DNA of 64,000 nt, taken from the NCBI RefSeq assembly GCF_009720675.1, contig NZ_WNJO01000001.1:62001-126000 (forward strand), in the 5' to 3' direction. Source of the DNA: Secundilactobacillus folii. Lineage in GTDB: Bacteria; Bacillota; Bacilli; Lactobacillales; Lactobacillaceae. The notes below the pieces were generated by a model. That model was given only the letters and a program-made list of their open reading frames with translations, was not told the DNA's origin and did no database searches. Shown here one piece after another: positions 38,363-46,473 of this stretch; position 1 is the first letter of the stretch; every line of letters starts with the position of its first letter. The translations under genes and the position numbers were made by a program.

Positions 38363-39306
38363 TATTTTGATTCCTCACTTATCAAAGGTTGAACCCATGA
38401 TTGGGTAACGCCTGAGTTGGCTAAGGCCACCCGGATGCGGGCTGCCGAAGACTCGTCGGCAGCAAGGCAGATCATGCAACCGCCCATCCCGCCACCAGTC
38501 AGCTTAGCGCCTAGTGCGCCATTTTGGTTGGCCAAAGTAATCATTTCGTCAAGCTTGGGATGGCTAACCCCTAAGCGCGCTAATAAAGTTTGCGCGCGGT
38601 TAAAAATCGTACCTAGGCGGATCAACTGGTCATTTGCCAGTGCGGATTTAGCGCCATAAGTCAAGTGGCCTAGTTCGTTAATAATTGGTGTGGCGACCGC
38701 TGGTTGTGCCCGTCGCAGATCAGCAACGGCCTTTACCGCCTGACCAGTTTGTCCGTGAATGCCGCTATCAGCAACCACCAAATAACCATGCAGGTGAAAG
38801 GGCAGCGAAACCGGTTCCTCACCAGTAATAAACCAGATCGGATCTTGAGCACTAGCCGTCGCCACGTCAATGCCACTTGGATTACCATGAATAATTCGTT
38901 CCGAAATGTCTGCGTCCGCTAACAGTTGGTCGTGTGAAAGCGGCTGTTCAACAAACTGGTACAGTGCCCGAATGATAGCAACCGCGGTGGCTGCAGACGA
39001 GCCCATGCCCCGTTCGGCAGGTAAGTGACTGGTAATATCCAGTGTGAAGCCACCGTGAAAAGTGAACTGCTTCAGCAAAACGTCAATGAGGTGGTTGATT
39101 CCGTAAAGCGAGGCGGGTGCATCCTGACGGGGGCCTTGATAGTAGCGACTGACCAGTTGCTGCTGCCCGTCTTGACGGGCAGTCAGCGTGGCGCTTTCAC
39201 GTACAGCAGGCAGTGGCAGAGCAATTGCGGGCTGGTGGTAAACGACGCTATGCTCACCGATAAGAATAATTTTGGCATGACTGCTGCCGCTGACTGGTGA
39301 TTGCAC
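38362..39306 (-). CDS. mvk: Mevalonate kinase
   Basis: Mevalonate kinase catalyses the first ATP-dependent step of the lower mevalonate pathway. GHMP motifs are AKIILIGEHSVVYHQPAIA, the ATP loop ERGMGSSAATAVAI and GAKLTGGGMGGCMICLA. The start is placed at GTG 39306 (314 aa) because GAAGGGAAG lies 8 nt upstream; the ATG codons further upstream have no site and would add an unrelated extension. It is the first gene of the cluster. HMG-CoA synthase and reductase genes are not in the window. Confidence 0.94.
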   Translation of the reverse strand: MQSPVSGSSHAKIILIGEHSVVYHQPAIALPLPAVRESATLTARQDGQQQLVSRYYQGPRQDAPASLYGINHLIDVLLKQFTFHGGFTLDITSHLPAERGMGSSAATAVAIIRALYQFVEQPLSHDQLLADADISERIIHGNPSGIDVATASAQDPIWFITGEEPVSLPFHLHGYLVVADSGIHGQTGQAVKAVADLRRAQPAVATPIINELGHLTYGAKSALANDQLIRLGTIFNRAQTLLARLGVSHPKLDEMITLANQNGALGAKLTGGGMGGCMICLAADESSAARIRVALANSGVTQSWVQPLISEESK

Positions 39307-39445
39307 GATTTTGACTTCCCTTCGATCCCTGTATGATGAGTTGCTAAACTCACTGAGTATTGTACTGTAATAATTCAAACACATGGTATCATACGACAAT
39401 TAGCCTATTGATACAAGAAATAGCCGGATTTGAAACCGTAAAAAT

Positions 39446-39650
39446 AGCGAATTTTAATGCTTTATTAAGAATAATCATTTTATTGAAGCCGACGCGACAA
39501 GCTTCAGCAACTAATGCCCATCTTTAGGCTCGCAGTGATAGGGCGTTAAATACCATCTGAAAAGGCCGACCTTAAGCGACACTACCGTCACGTGGGTAAG
39601 TGTAGTATTATTGAACAAGGAAAAGATCATACAGAATTTGGTGAAATTTA
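39446..39650 (+). other. Possible structured leader upstream of dinG
   Basis: Between the divergent mvk and dinG genes about 340 nt have no ORF with a ribosome binding site. Two stems can be drawn: AATGCCC / GGGCGTT (about 39513-39550) and ACACTACC / GGTAAGTGT (about 39579-39603). No terminator run follows, and I could not match the region to a known riboswitch or T-box. The dinG ribosome binding site is weak (GGTGAAA). Confidence 0.3.
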
Positions 39651-42479
39651 ATGGATGCAAATACTATCTATGCCGTCGTTGACATTGAAACGACTGGCAC
39701 CAACGTTGCTGAAGGCAACCGAATAATTCAGTTTGGGTGCGTGCTGGTCCAAAATGGGGCAATCATTAACCACTTTAATACCGACGTGAACCCTCAGACT
39801 TCAATTCCACAATCAATTCAAGCCTTGACGGGCATTACTGAAGCCCAGGTTAAACGGGCGCCGCTTTTTGATGATGTGGCGGGTTCAATCTATAGCCTCT
39901 TGTCAGACACCGTTTTTGTCGCTCATAACGTGAACTTTGACTTTCCGTTTGTGAATGCTGAACTTGAACGAGTGGGATATCCCACCCTAAATATTCAAGC
40001 CATTGACACGGTGACTTTGAGTCAAATCCTCCTCCCGACGGTTCCCAGTTATCGCCTACACGACTTAACTCAGTACTTAAATATTACTCATAATCATCCG
40101 CATTCAGCTAACGATGATGCACTGGTAACTGGTCAATTACTGATCGTTTTGTTTCAGCGGATGTTAAAACTGCCAATTATCACCCTGCAACAAATGGTGG
40201 CTGAAGATGCCGATCTACCGCAAAATACGGCTGACGTTTTCAAGTGGGGACTGGCTGAAGTGCGTAAACATCCCGGCAGCTTACCGGACTTTATGTACGT
40301 GTCAAACGGTTTGGCTTTGCGAAAAACGCCGGTCTTAACGTCAACTGATGACCGTGACTACACGTACCCGAGGACCAAGAAAAACAAGTTAAAACGGTTT
40401 CCCAAACACTTTGAGTGGCGGGCTGACCAAGCAAAGATGATGAACCTGATCTACCGCCAGTATACGGATCAAGACACGGCTGACCAGCCGTTGATCGTCG
40501 AAGCACCAACTGGGACCGGCAAAACGCTAGGCTATGCACTACCGATGGCTTATCTGGCTCAAAAGTATGATAAGCAAGTTGTCATCGCTACTGATACAGT
40601 GCTCCTGCAAAATCAGCTCATGACGCAAACAATGCCACTACTAGAACGGATGCTGCCGTTTGAGACTCACGCTGAAGTGGTTAAGGGCAATGGGCATTAC
40701 CTGGACCTTTCACGCTTTAAAGTGTCACTGAGTCAGGCGGATCATTCCAAGCAGACCCAGTTGATCAAATTACGCTTACTCGTTTGGTTGACCCAGACTA
40801 CAACTGGTGATTTGGACGAACTGCATTTTAAAAATGAACCGCCTTACTTGGATGGTGTTTACCACCACGGACTGGACGATTTATCTGAGACCGATCCGTT
40901 TTACGAGGACGATTTCTTGCGCCGGCTTTATAAACGGTTGGCTTATTCGCGTTTTATTATTGTGAACCACGCCTTTTTGATTCAACACGCTGCTTTGCTG
41001 GGCGATAATTTTAACCGGCCATACCTCGTCGTGGACGAAGCACAACACCTCGCTGACTACGCACTGAAGACCCAACGACAAAAATTTGATTTTCAGGTTT
41101 CGTTGGCGACCGCGCGTCGGCTAATGGACCAGCTTAATCCGGAAAATGAGTATGGGCTGACGGTTGCTACCCAGGGCATGGCCATTAATGACCAATTGAA
41201 CACGGTCTATCGGTGGCTGATCGAATTTCATCGCCAGCTACGCGCGTTGAGCGACTATCTGATCAGTCGGTTTAAAGATCAGTTCGGTGGCAAATTCAGT
41301 ACGGCTTACAAGGAGATCGTGATCTCTGAAGACGATTGGACTGCCTTCCTTGAGCAACGGTCTGGACTCTTTGAACAGCTTGACATTCTCGTTGGCAAAT
41401 TCCAGACCCAGCTCAGCGACATCACGGCCACGTTTTACAAACAGTCGAATCGGTGGCTAAAGAGCGACGAAGAATTGTTTATGCGCTTTTCGCATGCTTT
41501 GACCGCTTTGACGGATGCGTGGCAGACACTGATTGCCATTCGAAGGGCTCCCCAGCATGAACAGGCTGGCGGTGGCAGCTACCTTTATTGGTTGACCATA
41601 AGCAGTGATTTGTCCCATATTATGGTCGCGTCCAATTTGATGACGGTGGCTGGTTTCTTATCCCAGCGCGTTTACGACCATTTTCAGGCGCCAACTTTCA
41701 CCGGCGCGACGCTTTTTTCATCCAATCGGTCACAGTACTTATACGACCAACTGGACTTAGACCGCAGTAGTGTCAAAATGCGGCGGCTTAAGTCGGACTT
41801 TGATTTTAAGACCCAGGCCAAGTTGTACATGACTAACGATGCCCCGGATATTCGTGATGATGAGGCGTACAATCAGTACGTTTCGGAGACGCTGATCAAG
41901 ACTTTGACGCGGATCAACCGACCGACACTGGTGCTGTTTAACTCGCTTTCGGCCATTGAAGCCGCCTATGAAAGTCTAACCGAAGCGATCCATCCGCGTG
42001 AACGGTTAATTTTAGCTCAGGGTATCTCCGGCTCGAAAGACAAATTGATCAAGCGGTTTATGGATGAAGATAACGCGGTGTTATTGGGTGCAGCCAGTTT
42101 TTGGGAGGGCATCGATTTACCACAGGAAAAATTGCAGCTCTTAATCATTGCTCGGCTACCGTTTGATTCACCAGATCAGCTGGAAACCAGGGTTCAGTAC
42201 GCTCGCATGAAAGCTGAGGGAAAGAATCCGTTTTACAATTTATCGTTACCAAAGGCTACTTTGCGGCTTCGGCAGGGGATCGGCCGCTTGATTCGAACTC
42301 GTCAAGATTATGGGGCGGTGATCGTCTTGGATAGCCGGTTAGTGACCAGGCATTATGGTCAAACGATATTGAAGACGTTACCGGCCAGTTTGCCTACCAT
42401 GGCAGGCCAGGTGCCACAATTATTGAGCGATATCACAAAATTCTTTAAAAAACACAAAAGTAACGGTCACGACGGGTAA
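39651..42479 (+). CDS. dinG: DinG family helicase with N-terminal DnaQ-type exonuclease domain
   Basis: Gram-positive DinG proteins fuse a DEDD exonuclease to an XPD-like helicase fold. The exonuclease domain (about 1-165) has Asp11 and Glu13 in VDIETTGT, HNVNFDFPFV and HSANDDALV. The helicase part has Walker A EAPTGTGKT at 284-292, DEAQH at 462-466, GAASFWEGIDLP and GIGRLIRT. The Fe-S cysteine cluster of E. coli DinG is not evident, as usual for Firmicutes, where the protein may lack helicase activity and act as a 3'-exonuclease. Length is 942 aa. The order dinG-ypmB-aspB-asnS-dnaD is conserved. Confidence 0.95.
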   Translation: MDANTIYAVVDIETTGTNVAEGNRIIQFGCVLVQNGAIINHFNTDVNPQTSIPQSIQALTGITEAQVKRAPLFDDVAGSIYSLLSDTVFVAHNVNFDFPFVNAELERVGYPTLNIQAIDTVTLSQILLPTVPSYRLHDLTQYLNITHNHPHSANDDALVTGQLLIVLFQRMLKLPIITLQQMVAEDADLPQNTADVFKWGLAEVRKHPGSLPDFMYVSNGLALRKTPVLTSTDDRDYTYPRTKKNKLKRFPKHFEWRADQAKMMNLIYRQYTDQDTADQPLIVEAPTGTGKTLGYALPMAYLAQKYDKQVVIATDTVLLQNQLMTQTMPLLERMLPFETHAEVVKGNGHYLDLSRFKVSLSQADHSKQTQLIKLRLLVWLTQTTTGDLDELHFKNEPPYLDGVYHHGLDDLSETDPFYEDDFLRRLYKRLAYSRFIIVNHAFLIQHAALLGDNFNRPYLVVDEAQHLADYALKTQRQKFDFQVSLATARRLMDQLNPENEYGLTVATQGMAINDQLNTVYRWLIEFHRQLRALSDYLISRFKDQFGGKFSTAYKEIVISEDDWTAFLEQRSGLFEQLDILVGKFQTQLSDITATFYKQSNRWLKSDEELFMRFSHALTALTDAWQTLIAIRRAPQHEQAGGGSYLYWLTISSDLSHIMVASNLMTVAGFLSQRVYDHFQAPTFTGATLFSSNRSQYLYDQLDLDRSSVKMRRLKSDFDFKTQAKLYMTNDAPDIRDDEAYNQYVSETLIKTLTRINRPTLVLFNSLSAIEAAYESLTEAIHPRERLILAQGISGSKDKLIKRFMDEDNAVLLGAASFWEGIDLPQEKLQLLIIARLPFDSPDQLETRVQYARMKAEGKNPFYNLSLPKATLRLRQGIGRLIRTRQDYGAVIVLDSRLVTRHYGQTILKTLPASLPTMAGQVPQLLSDITKFFKKHKSNGHDG

Positions 42480-42532
42480 GTCTTTGATATAATTGTTGGC
42501 AGTGACAACTGAAGGAAGGCGCGTTAAGAAAC

Positions 42533-43039
42533 ATGAGAAGAGAACATGCAAGTCACCGTCGATTAAGCAACCGCATTATTTGGACGGTGCTCGGTGTCAT
42601 TTTAGTTTTGATCATTGCCACTGTGTGGGGTGTTCATCATGCTACGGCGCCGGTCAATCAAGCTAAAACGCAGTCGATCTCGATTGCTAAAAAGTACGCG
42701 GGGTTAAAAACGAGCAACGGTTTTTACTGGACGAATCTAAACGCCACCTACTACACGGTTGCGGGAACCAATCAGCAAAATAAAGCCGTTTACATTATTG
42801 TGCCGCAAAAGGGCGGTCACGTTCGCGTGCTTAACCAGAGCAGCGGTATGACACGTAACCAAGCACTCAGTCAGGTCTGGACAAAACATAAGCCCCAAAA
42901 AGTCTTATCAGCGGCGCTCAGTGTGTTCAATAATCGGCCAGCCTGGATCATTAGCTACATGAATCAAAAGGGCCAGCTCTGTTACGAAACACTGAGCTTT
43001 AAGTCGGGCAAAGTATTACAGTCGATTGAGAACATTTAG
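42533..43039 (+). CDS. YpmB-like single-pass membrane protein (DUF5590)
   Basis: The 168-residue protein has one N-terminal membrane helix (about 14-36, IIWTVLGVILVLIIATVWGV) and an extracytoplasmic domain with PepSY-like character (SGMTRNQALSQVW, ETLSFKSGKVLQ). Homologues of YpmB occupy this position between dinG and aspB in Bacillus and lactobacilli; the function is unknown. A TGATATAAT extended -10 lies 50 nt upstream and could provide an internal promoter. The GAAGG site is about 13 nt from the ATG, a rather long spacing. Confidence 0.85.
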   Translation: MRREHASHRRLSNRIIWTVLGVILVLIIATVWGVHHATAPVNQAKTQSISIAKKYAGLKTSNGFYWTNLNATYYTVAGTNQQNKAVYIIVPQKGGHVRVLNQSSGMTRNQALSQVWTKHKPQKVLSAALSVFNNRPAWIISYMNQKGQLCYETLSFKSGKVLQSIENI

Positions 43040-43060
43040 CCAGGCGGGGAGGCCATTGAA

Positions 43061-44248
43061 ATGAAAATTTCCAAACGGAGTCAAGAGATTCAACCATCAG
43101 CGACAATGAAAAGTTCGGCGCAGGCTAAAAAGATGATTGCCAATGGCATTGATGTGATTAATTTGGGCATTGGGGAACCCGATTTTGAAACCCCCAAGAA
43201 CATCGAACAAGCTGCCATCGAAGCTATTAAAGGTGGTAAAGCCAGCTTTTACACGCCATCGGCCGGATTACCAGAACTGCGAACGGCAGTTGCCAACCGA
43301 ACCTCGCAAGACTACGGTTTGAACAACTTAAGAGCCGAAAATATCGCTATCACGACGGGTGCCAAGATGGCACTTTATAGCGTTTTTCAGACCATTTTGG
43401 ACCCCGGTGATGAGGTCTTGTTGCCAGAACCATACTGGGTCAGCTATTCAGAACAGATTAAGCTGGCCGGTGGGGTCCCCGTGCCAGTTGTGGTAGGCGA
43501 TAGTTTTAAAGCCACGCCAGCAGATCTGGACAAGTATTTAACCGCTAAGACGGTTGCTCTTGTGCTGAACAGTCCGGCTAATCCAACTGGTGTGATTTAC
43601 GACCAAGCTGAGTTAAGCGCACTTAACAGTTGGACAAAACAGCATGATTTAATGGTCGTTACGGATGATATCTATGGTCAGTTGACGTATAACGGGGCAA
43701 CCTTTACTTCAATCGCGCAATTATCAGAGCAGTTAGATCCACGAATCATTATTATTAATGGTGCCAGCAAAACGTATTCAATGACCGGTTGGCGGATGGG
43801 TTACGTTGTAGCTGACGCCGAGTTGATCAGTAAGATTTCAGCCTTCTTGTCCCACGCGACTGGCAATCCAACCGCGGTCAGCCAGTATGCGCTGGAAGCC
43901 GCTTTGTCGGGTGATCAAAGCCAAGTTGAGGTGATGCGCCAGGCGTTTGAAACTCGGCTCAACACGATCTATCCGTTACTGACAGACATTCCTGGTTTTC
44001 GCTTGCCAATCAAGCCGAAGGGTGCCTTTTATCTGTTTCCGGACGTTAGCGAAGCACTTAAATTATCGGGGATTAAAACGACTGGTGAACTGGTCAGCAG
44101 ATTATTGAATGAGGCTCACGTTTCACTTGTGGACGGGACTGCATTCGGCGTTGATAACCATGTCCGCATCAGTTACGCTACCGATCTGGATTCATTAAAA
44201 ACAGCTATGGCTCGAATCAATACATTCATGGTACAATTTAAAGACTAA
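43061..44248 (+). CDS. aspB: Pyridoxal phosphate-dependent aminotransferase (aspartate type)
   Basis: This class I aminotransferase (395 aa) most likely transfers amino groups between aspartate and 2-oxoglutarate. The PLP lysine is Lys237 in NGASKTYSMTGWRMGY; NSPANPTGVIY and the C-terminal HVRISYA with the substrate-carboxylate Arg are present. The gene lies between ypmB and asnS, where aspartate metabolism and asparaginyl-tRNA charging are linked in Firmicutes. GGGGAGG precedes the ATG. Confidence 0.92.
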   Translation: MKISKRSQEIQPSATMKSSAQAKKMIANGIDVINLGIGEPDFETPKNIEQAAIEAIKGGKASFYTPSAGLPELRTAVANRTSQDYGLNNLRAENIAITTGAKMALYSVFQTILDPGDEVLLPEPYWVSYSEQIKLAGGVPVPVVVGDSFKATPADLDKYLTAKTVALVLNSPANPTGVIYDQAELSALNSWTKQHDLMVVTDDIYGQLTYNGATFTSIAQLSEQLDPRIIIINGASKTYSMTGWRMGYVVADAELISKISAFLSHATGNPTAVSQYALEAALSGDQSQVEVMRQAFETRLNTIYPLLTDIPGFRLPIKPKGAFYLFPDVSEALKLSGIKTTGELVSRLLNEAHVSLVDGTAFGVDNHVRISYATDLDSLKTAMARINTFMVQFKD

Positions 44249-44269
44249 TCATTTATTGGGGGTTACATC

Positions 44270-45565
44270 GTGCAACAGATTAACATCATTGACGCAAAGG
44301 ATCACGTTGACGAAAAGGTGAAGATTGGCGTTTGGCTGACTAACAAACGTTCCAGTGGTAAGATTGCTTTTTTGCAGCTTCGTGACGGAACGGCCTTTTT
44401 CCAGGGAGTCGTTTTGAAGAATAACGTATCGGAGGAAGTTTTCGAACTTGCTAAGGAATTAAAGCAGGAAAGCAGCATGTGGATCACGGGTGTGATCCAC
44501 GAGGATAGCCGTTCAAAGTTTGGCTATGAAATTGCCGTTGAAACCATTGAGGTGATCGGTGAAAGTCATGACTATCCAATCACGCCAAAGGAACACGGAA
44601 TCGATTTCTTAATGGATCACCGTCATCTATGGTTACGTTCATCTCGTCCGCACGCTACAATGATCATTCGTAACGAGCTGATTCGGGCAACTTACGAATT
44701 CTTTAACAAGGAAGGCTTTACTAAAATCGACGCACCCATCTTGACTGGGAGTGCGCCAGAAGGGACAACTGACCTCTTCCACACGGAGTATTTTGACCGG
44801 GACGCTTACCTGTCTCAGTCAGGTCAACTCTATGAAGAGGCTGGGGCGATGGCCTTTGATAAAGTGTTCTCGTTTGGCCCCACTTTCCGGGCTGAGAAAT
44901 CAAAGACTCGGCGTCACTTGATTGAATTTTGGATGATCGAACCAGAAATGGCCTTCATGCACCAAGAGCAAAGCCTTGAGATTCAGGAACGCTACATTGC
45001 TTTCCTAGTTCAAAGCGTCATTGATCACTGTGCGGATGCGTTAGAAACGCTGGGTCGAGACATTGAGACACTCAAGAAGTACACCCAGTTGCCTTATCCG
45101 CGAATCAGTTATGATGAAGCCGTCGAATTATTGAAGCAAAACGACTTTGATGTTGATTGGGGTGTGGACTTTGGTTCACCAGAAGAAACTTTCCTGGCCG
45201 ATCATTTTAGCCAACCGGTTTTTGTACTGAACTATCCGAAGTCAATCAAGCCATTCTATATGAAGCCACATCCAACTCGCGATGATGTCGTTATCTGTGC
45301 TGATTTATTGGCACCAGAGGGCTATGGTGAGATTATCGGGGGTTCTGAGCGGGCCACTGACTATGATTACCTCTATGATCAAATCGTCAAAGCTGGTTTA
45401 GATCCTAAAGAGTACGATTGGTACTTGGATCTCCGGCGGTATGGCAGTGTGCCTCACTCCGGATTTGGACTGGGACTGGAACGGGCAATTACTTGGATCA
45501 CAGGTGAAGACCACGTTCGAGAAGCAATTCCGTTCCCACGTTTGCTAAACCGCATTTACCCGTAA
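44270..45565 (+). CDS. asnS: Asparaginyl-tRNA synthetase
   Basis: AsnS charges tRNA-Asn. It is a class IIb synthetase with an N-terminal OB anticodon-binding domain (about 15-110), motif 2 [16 protein letters not shown] and motif 3 [14 protein letters not shown]. The sequence [12 protein letters not shown] at motif 1-2 and the 431-residue length fit AsnRS rather than AspRS. The start is GTG 44270 with GGGGG upstream. No T-box is seen because it is translated from within the aspB transcript. Confidence 0.96.
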   Translation: MQQINIIDAKDHVDEKVKIGVWLTNKRSSGKIAFLQLRDGTAFFQGVVLKNNVSEEVFELAKELKQESSMWITGVIHEDSRSKFGYEIAVETIEVIGESHDYPITPKEHGIDFLMDHRHLWLRSSRPHATMIIRNELIRATYEFFNKEGFTKIDAPILTGSAPEGTTDLFHTEYFDRDAYLSQSGQLYEEAGAMAFDKVFSFGPTFRAEKSKTRRHLIEFWMIEPEMAFMHQEQSLEIQERYIAFLVQSVIDHCADALETLGRDIETLKKYTQLPYPRISYDEAVELLKQNDFDVDWGVDFGSPEETFLADHFSQPVFVLNYPKSIKPFYMKPHPTRDDVVICADLLAPEGYGEIIGGSERATDYDYLYDQIVKAGLDPKEYDWYLDLRRYGSVPHSGFGLGLERAITWITGEDHVREAIPFPRLLNRIYP

Positions 45566-45591
45566 ATTAAATGACATCTACGTTTCAACTC

Positions 45592-45632
45592 GAAACTTCT
45601 CCAAAACCGAATCTGGGTACTGGGGAAGTTTC
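45592..45632 (+). terminator. Hairpin between asnS and dnaD
   Basis: An 11-bp stem GAAACTTCTCC / GGGGAAGTTTC (one G-U pair) is followed by an interrupted T tract, so termination may be partial. Confidence 0.5.
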
Positions 45633-45658
45633 TTCACTTTCCGAAGGGAGGAGTCAGG

Positions 45659-46387
45659 ATGGATTCATTTGCAGCTGACCTACTTAAAACGGGCAATACC
45701 ACAGTTGCCACGTTATTAGTGCAGCATTATCGTGAACTTGGTATGAGCAACACTGAGTTCTTGATCTATCTGCAAATTAAAAGTTATACTGACCGGGGCG
45801 TGAGTTTTCCTCAAACTGATACCATCGCCAAAGCGATTGGCTTGTCAAATAACCAGATTTTCCAAGAATTACACACCATGATTGCGAAGCATTTGATGCA
45901 GATCAACACGGTGCAAAAACCGGGTCAGTTAGCGCGCGATTCTTATGATTTCACACAGCTTTATGAAAAATTGGCTCAGTTTGTGAAGACTGCCAAAACT
46001 GAAGCGGTCACGGAAGAAACTGACAACGCGCGGGAGACTATTTTTAACCAAATTGAACAAGAATTTGGCCGTCCGCTGTCACCCATCGAGCTAGAAACCA
46101 TTTCACAGTGGCTAGATGAGGATCACTATCAACCAGAAATAATTCGCTTAGCACTGAGAGAAACCGTTCTGAGCCAGGCGTTCAGTTTAAAATACATGGA
46201 CCGAATTCTTCTAACATGGCAAAAAAAGCATTTGACTACGCCTGAGCAGATTCAAAAGGACCGTAATCAACGGCAGCAAAGTCAAGCTGATCATTCCCAA
46301 GCGGTTAAGAAAAAGAAGACTAACGATCTACCTGATATTCCAATGTTTAAAATTGGTGAAGATTCGCAGCAACACCCCTCAAAATAA
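45659..46387 (+). CDS. dnaD: DNA replication protein DnaD
   Basis: DnaD helps load the replicative helicase at oriC and restart sites. The 242-residue protein has an N-terminal winged-helix domain (about 1-110) and a C-terminal DnaB_2-type domain with the YxxxIxxW-like segment YMDRILLTWQKKHL (about 180-193). A charged tail follows. GGGAGGAG lies upstream of the ATG. The last gene of this plus-strand run, it converges on pbp1A. Confidence 0.94.
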   Translation: MDSFAADLLKTGNTTVATLLVQHYRELGMSNTEFLIYLQIKSYTDRGVSFPQTDTIAKAIGLSNNQIFQELHTMIAKHLMQINTVQKPGQLARDSYDFTQLYEKLAQFVKTAKTEAVTEETDNARETIFNQIEQEFGRPLSPIELETISQWLDEDHYQPEIIRLALRETVLSQAFSLKYMDRILLTWQKKHLTTPEQIQKDRNQRQQSQADHSQAVKKKKTNDLPDIPMFKIGEDSQQHPSK

Positions 46388-46400
46388 CCGGCCTAGAGGT

Positions 46401-46447
46401 ACAACAAAAGCGCCAATTGATTGGAAAATCAATTGGCGCTTTGTTGT
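46401..46447. terminator. Long bidirectional terminator between dnaD and pbp1A
   Basis: A stem of about 22 bp with one bulged A (46401-46422 with 46427-46447) has TTTGTTGT-type ends on both strands. Confidence 0.85.
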
Positions 46448-46473
46448 GTGGCTTTACGGTTTATAACAATCAA

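Noticed and set aside
39446-39650. T-box or known riboswitch before dinG
   Set aside because: No T-box core (AGGGTGGNACCGCG) and no recognisable purine, SAM, TPP, FMN or preQ1 core was found, and there is no terminator.
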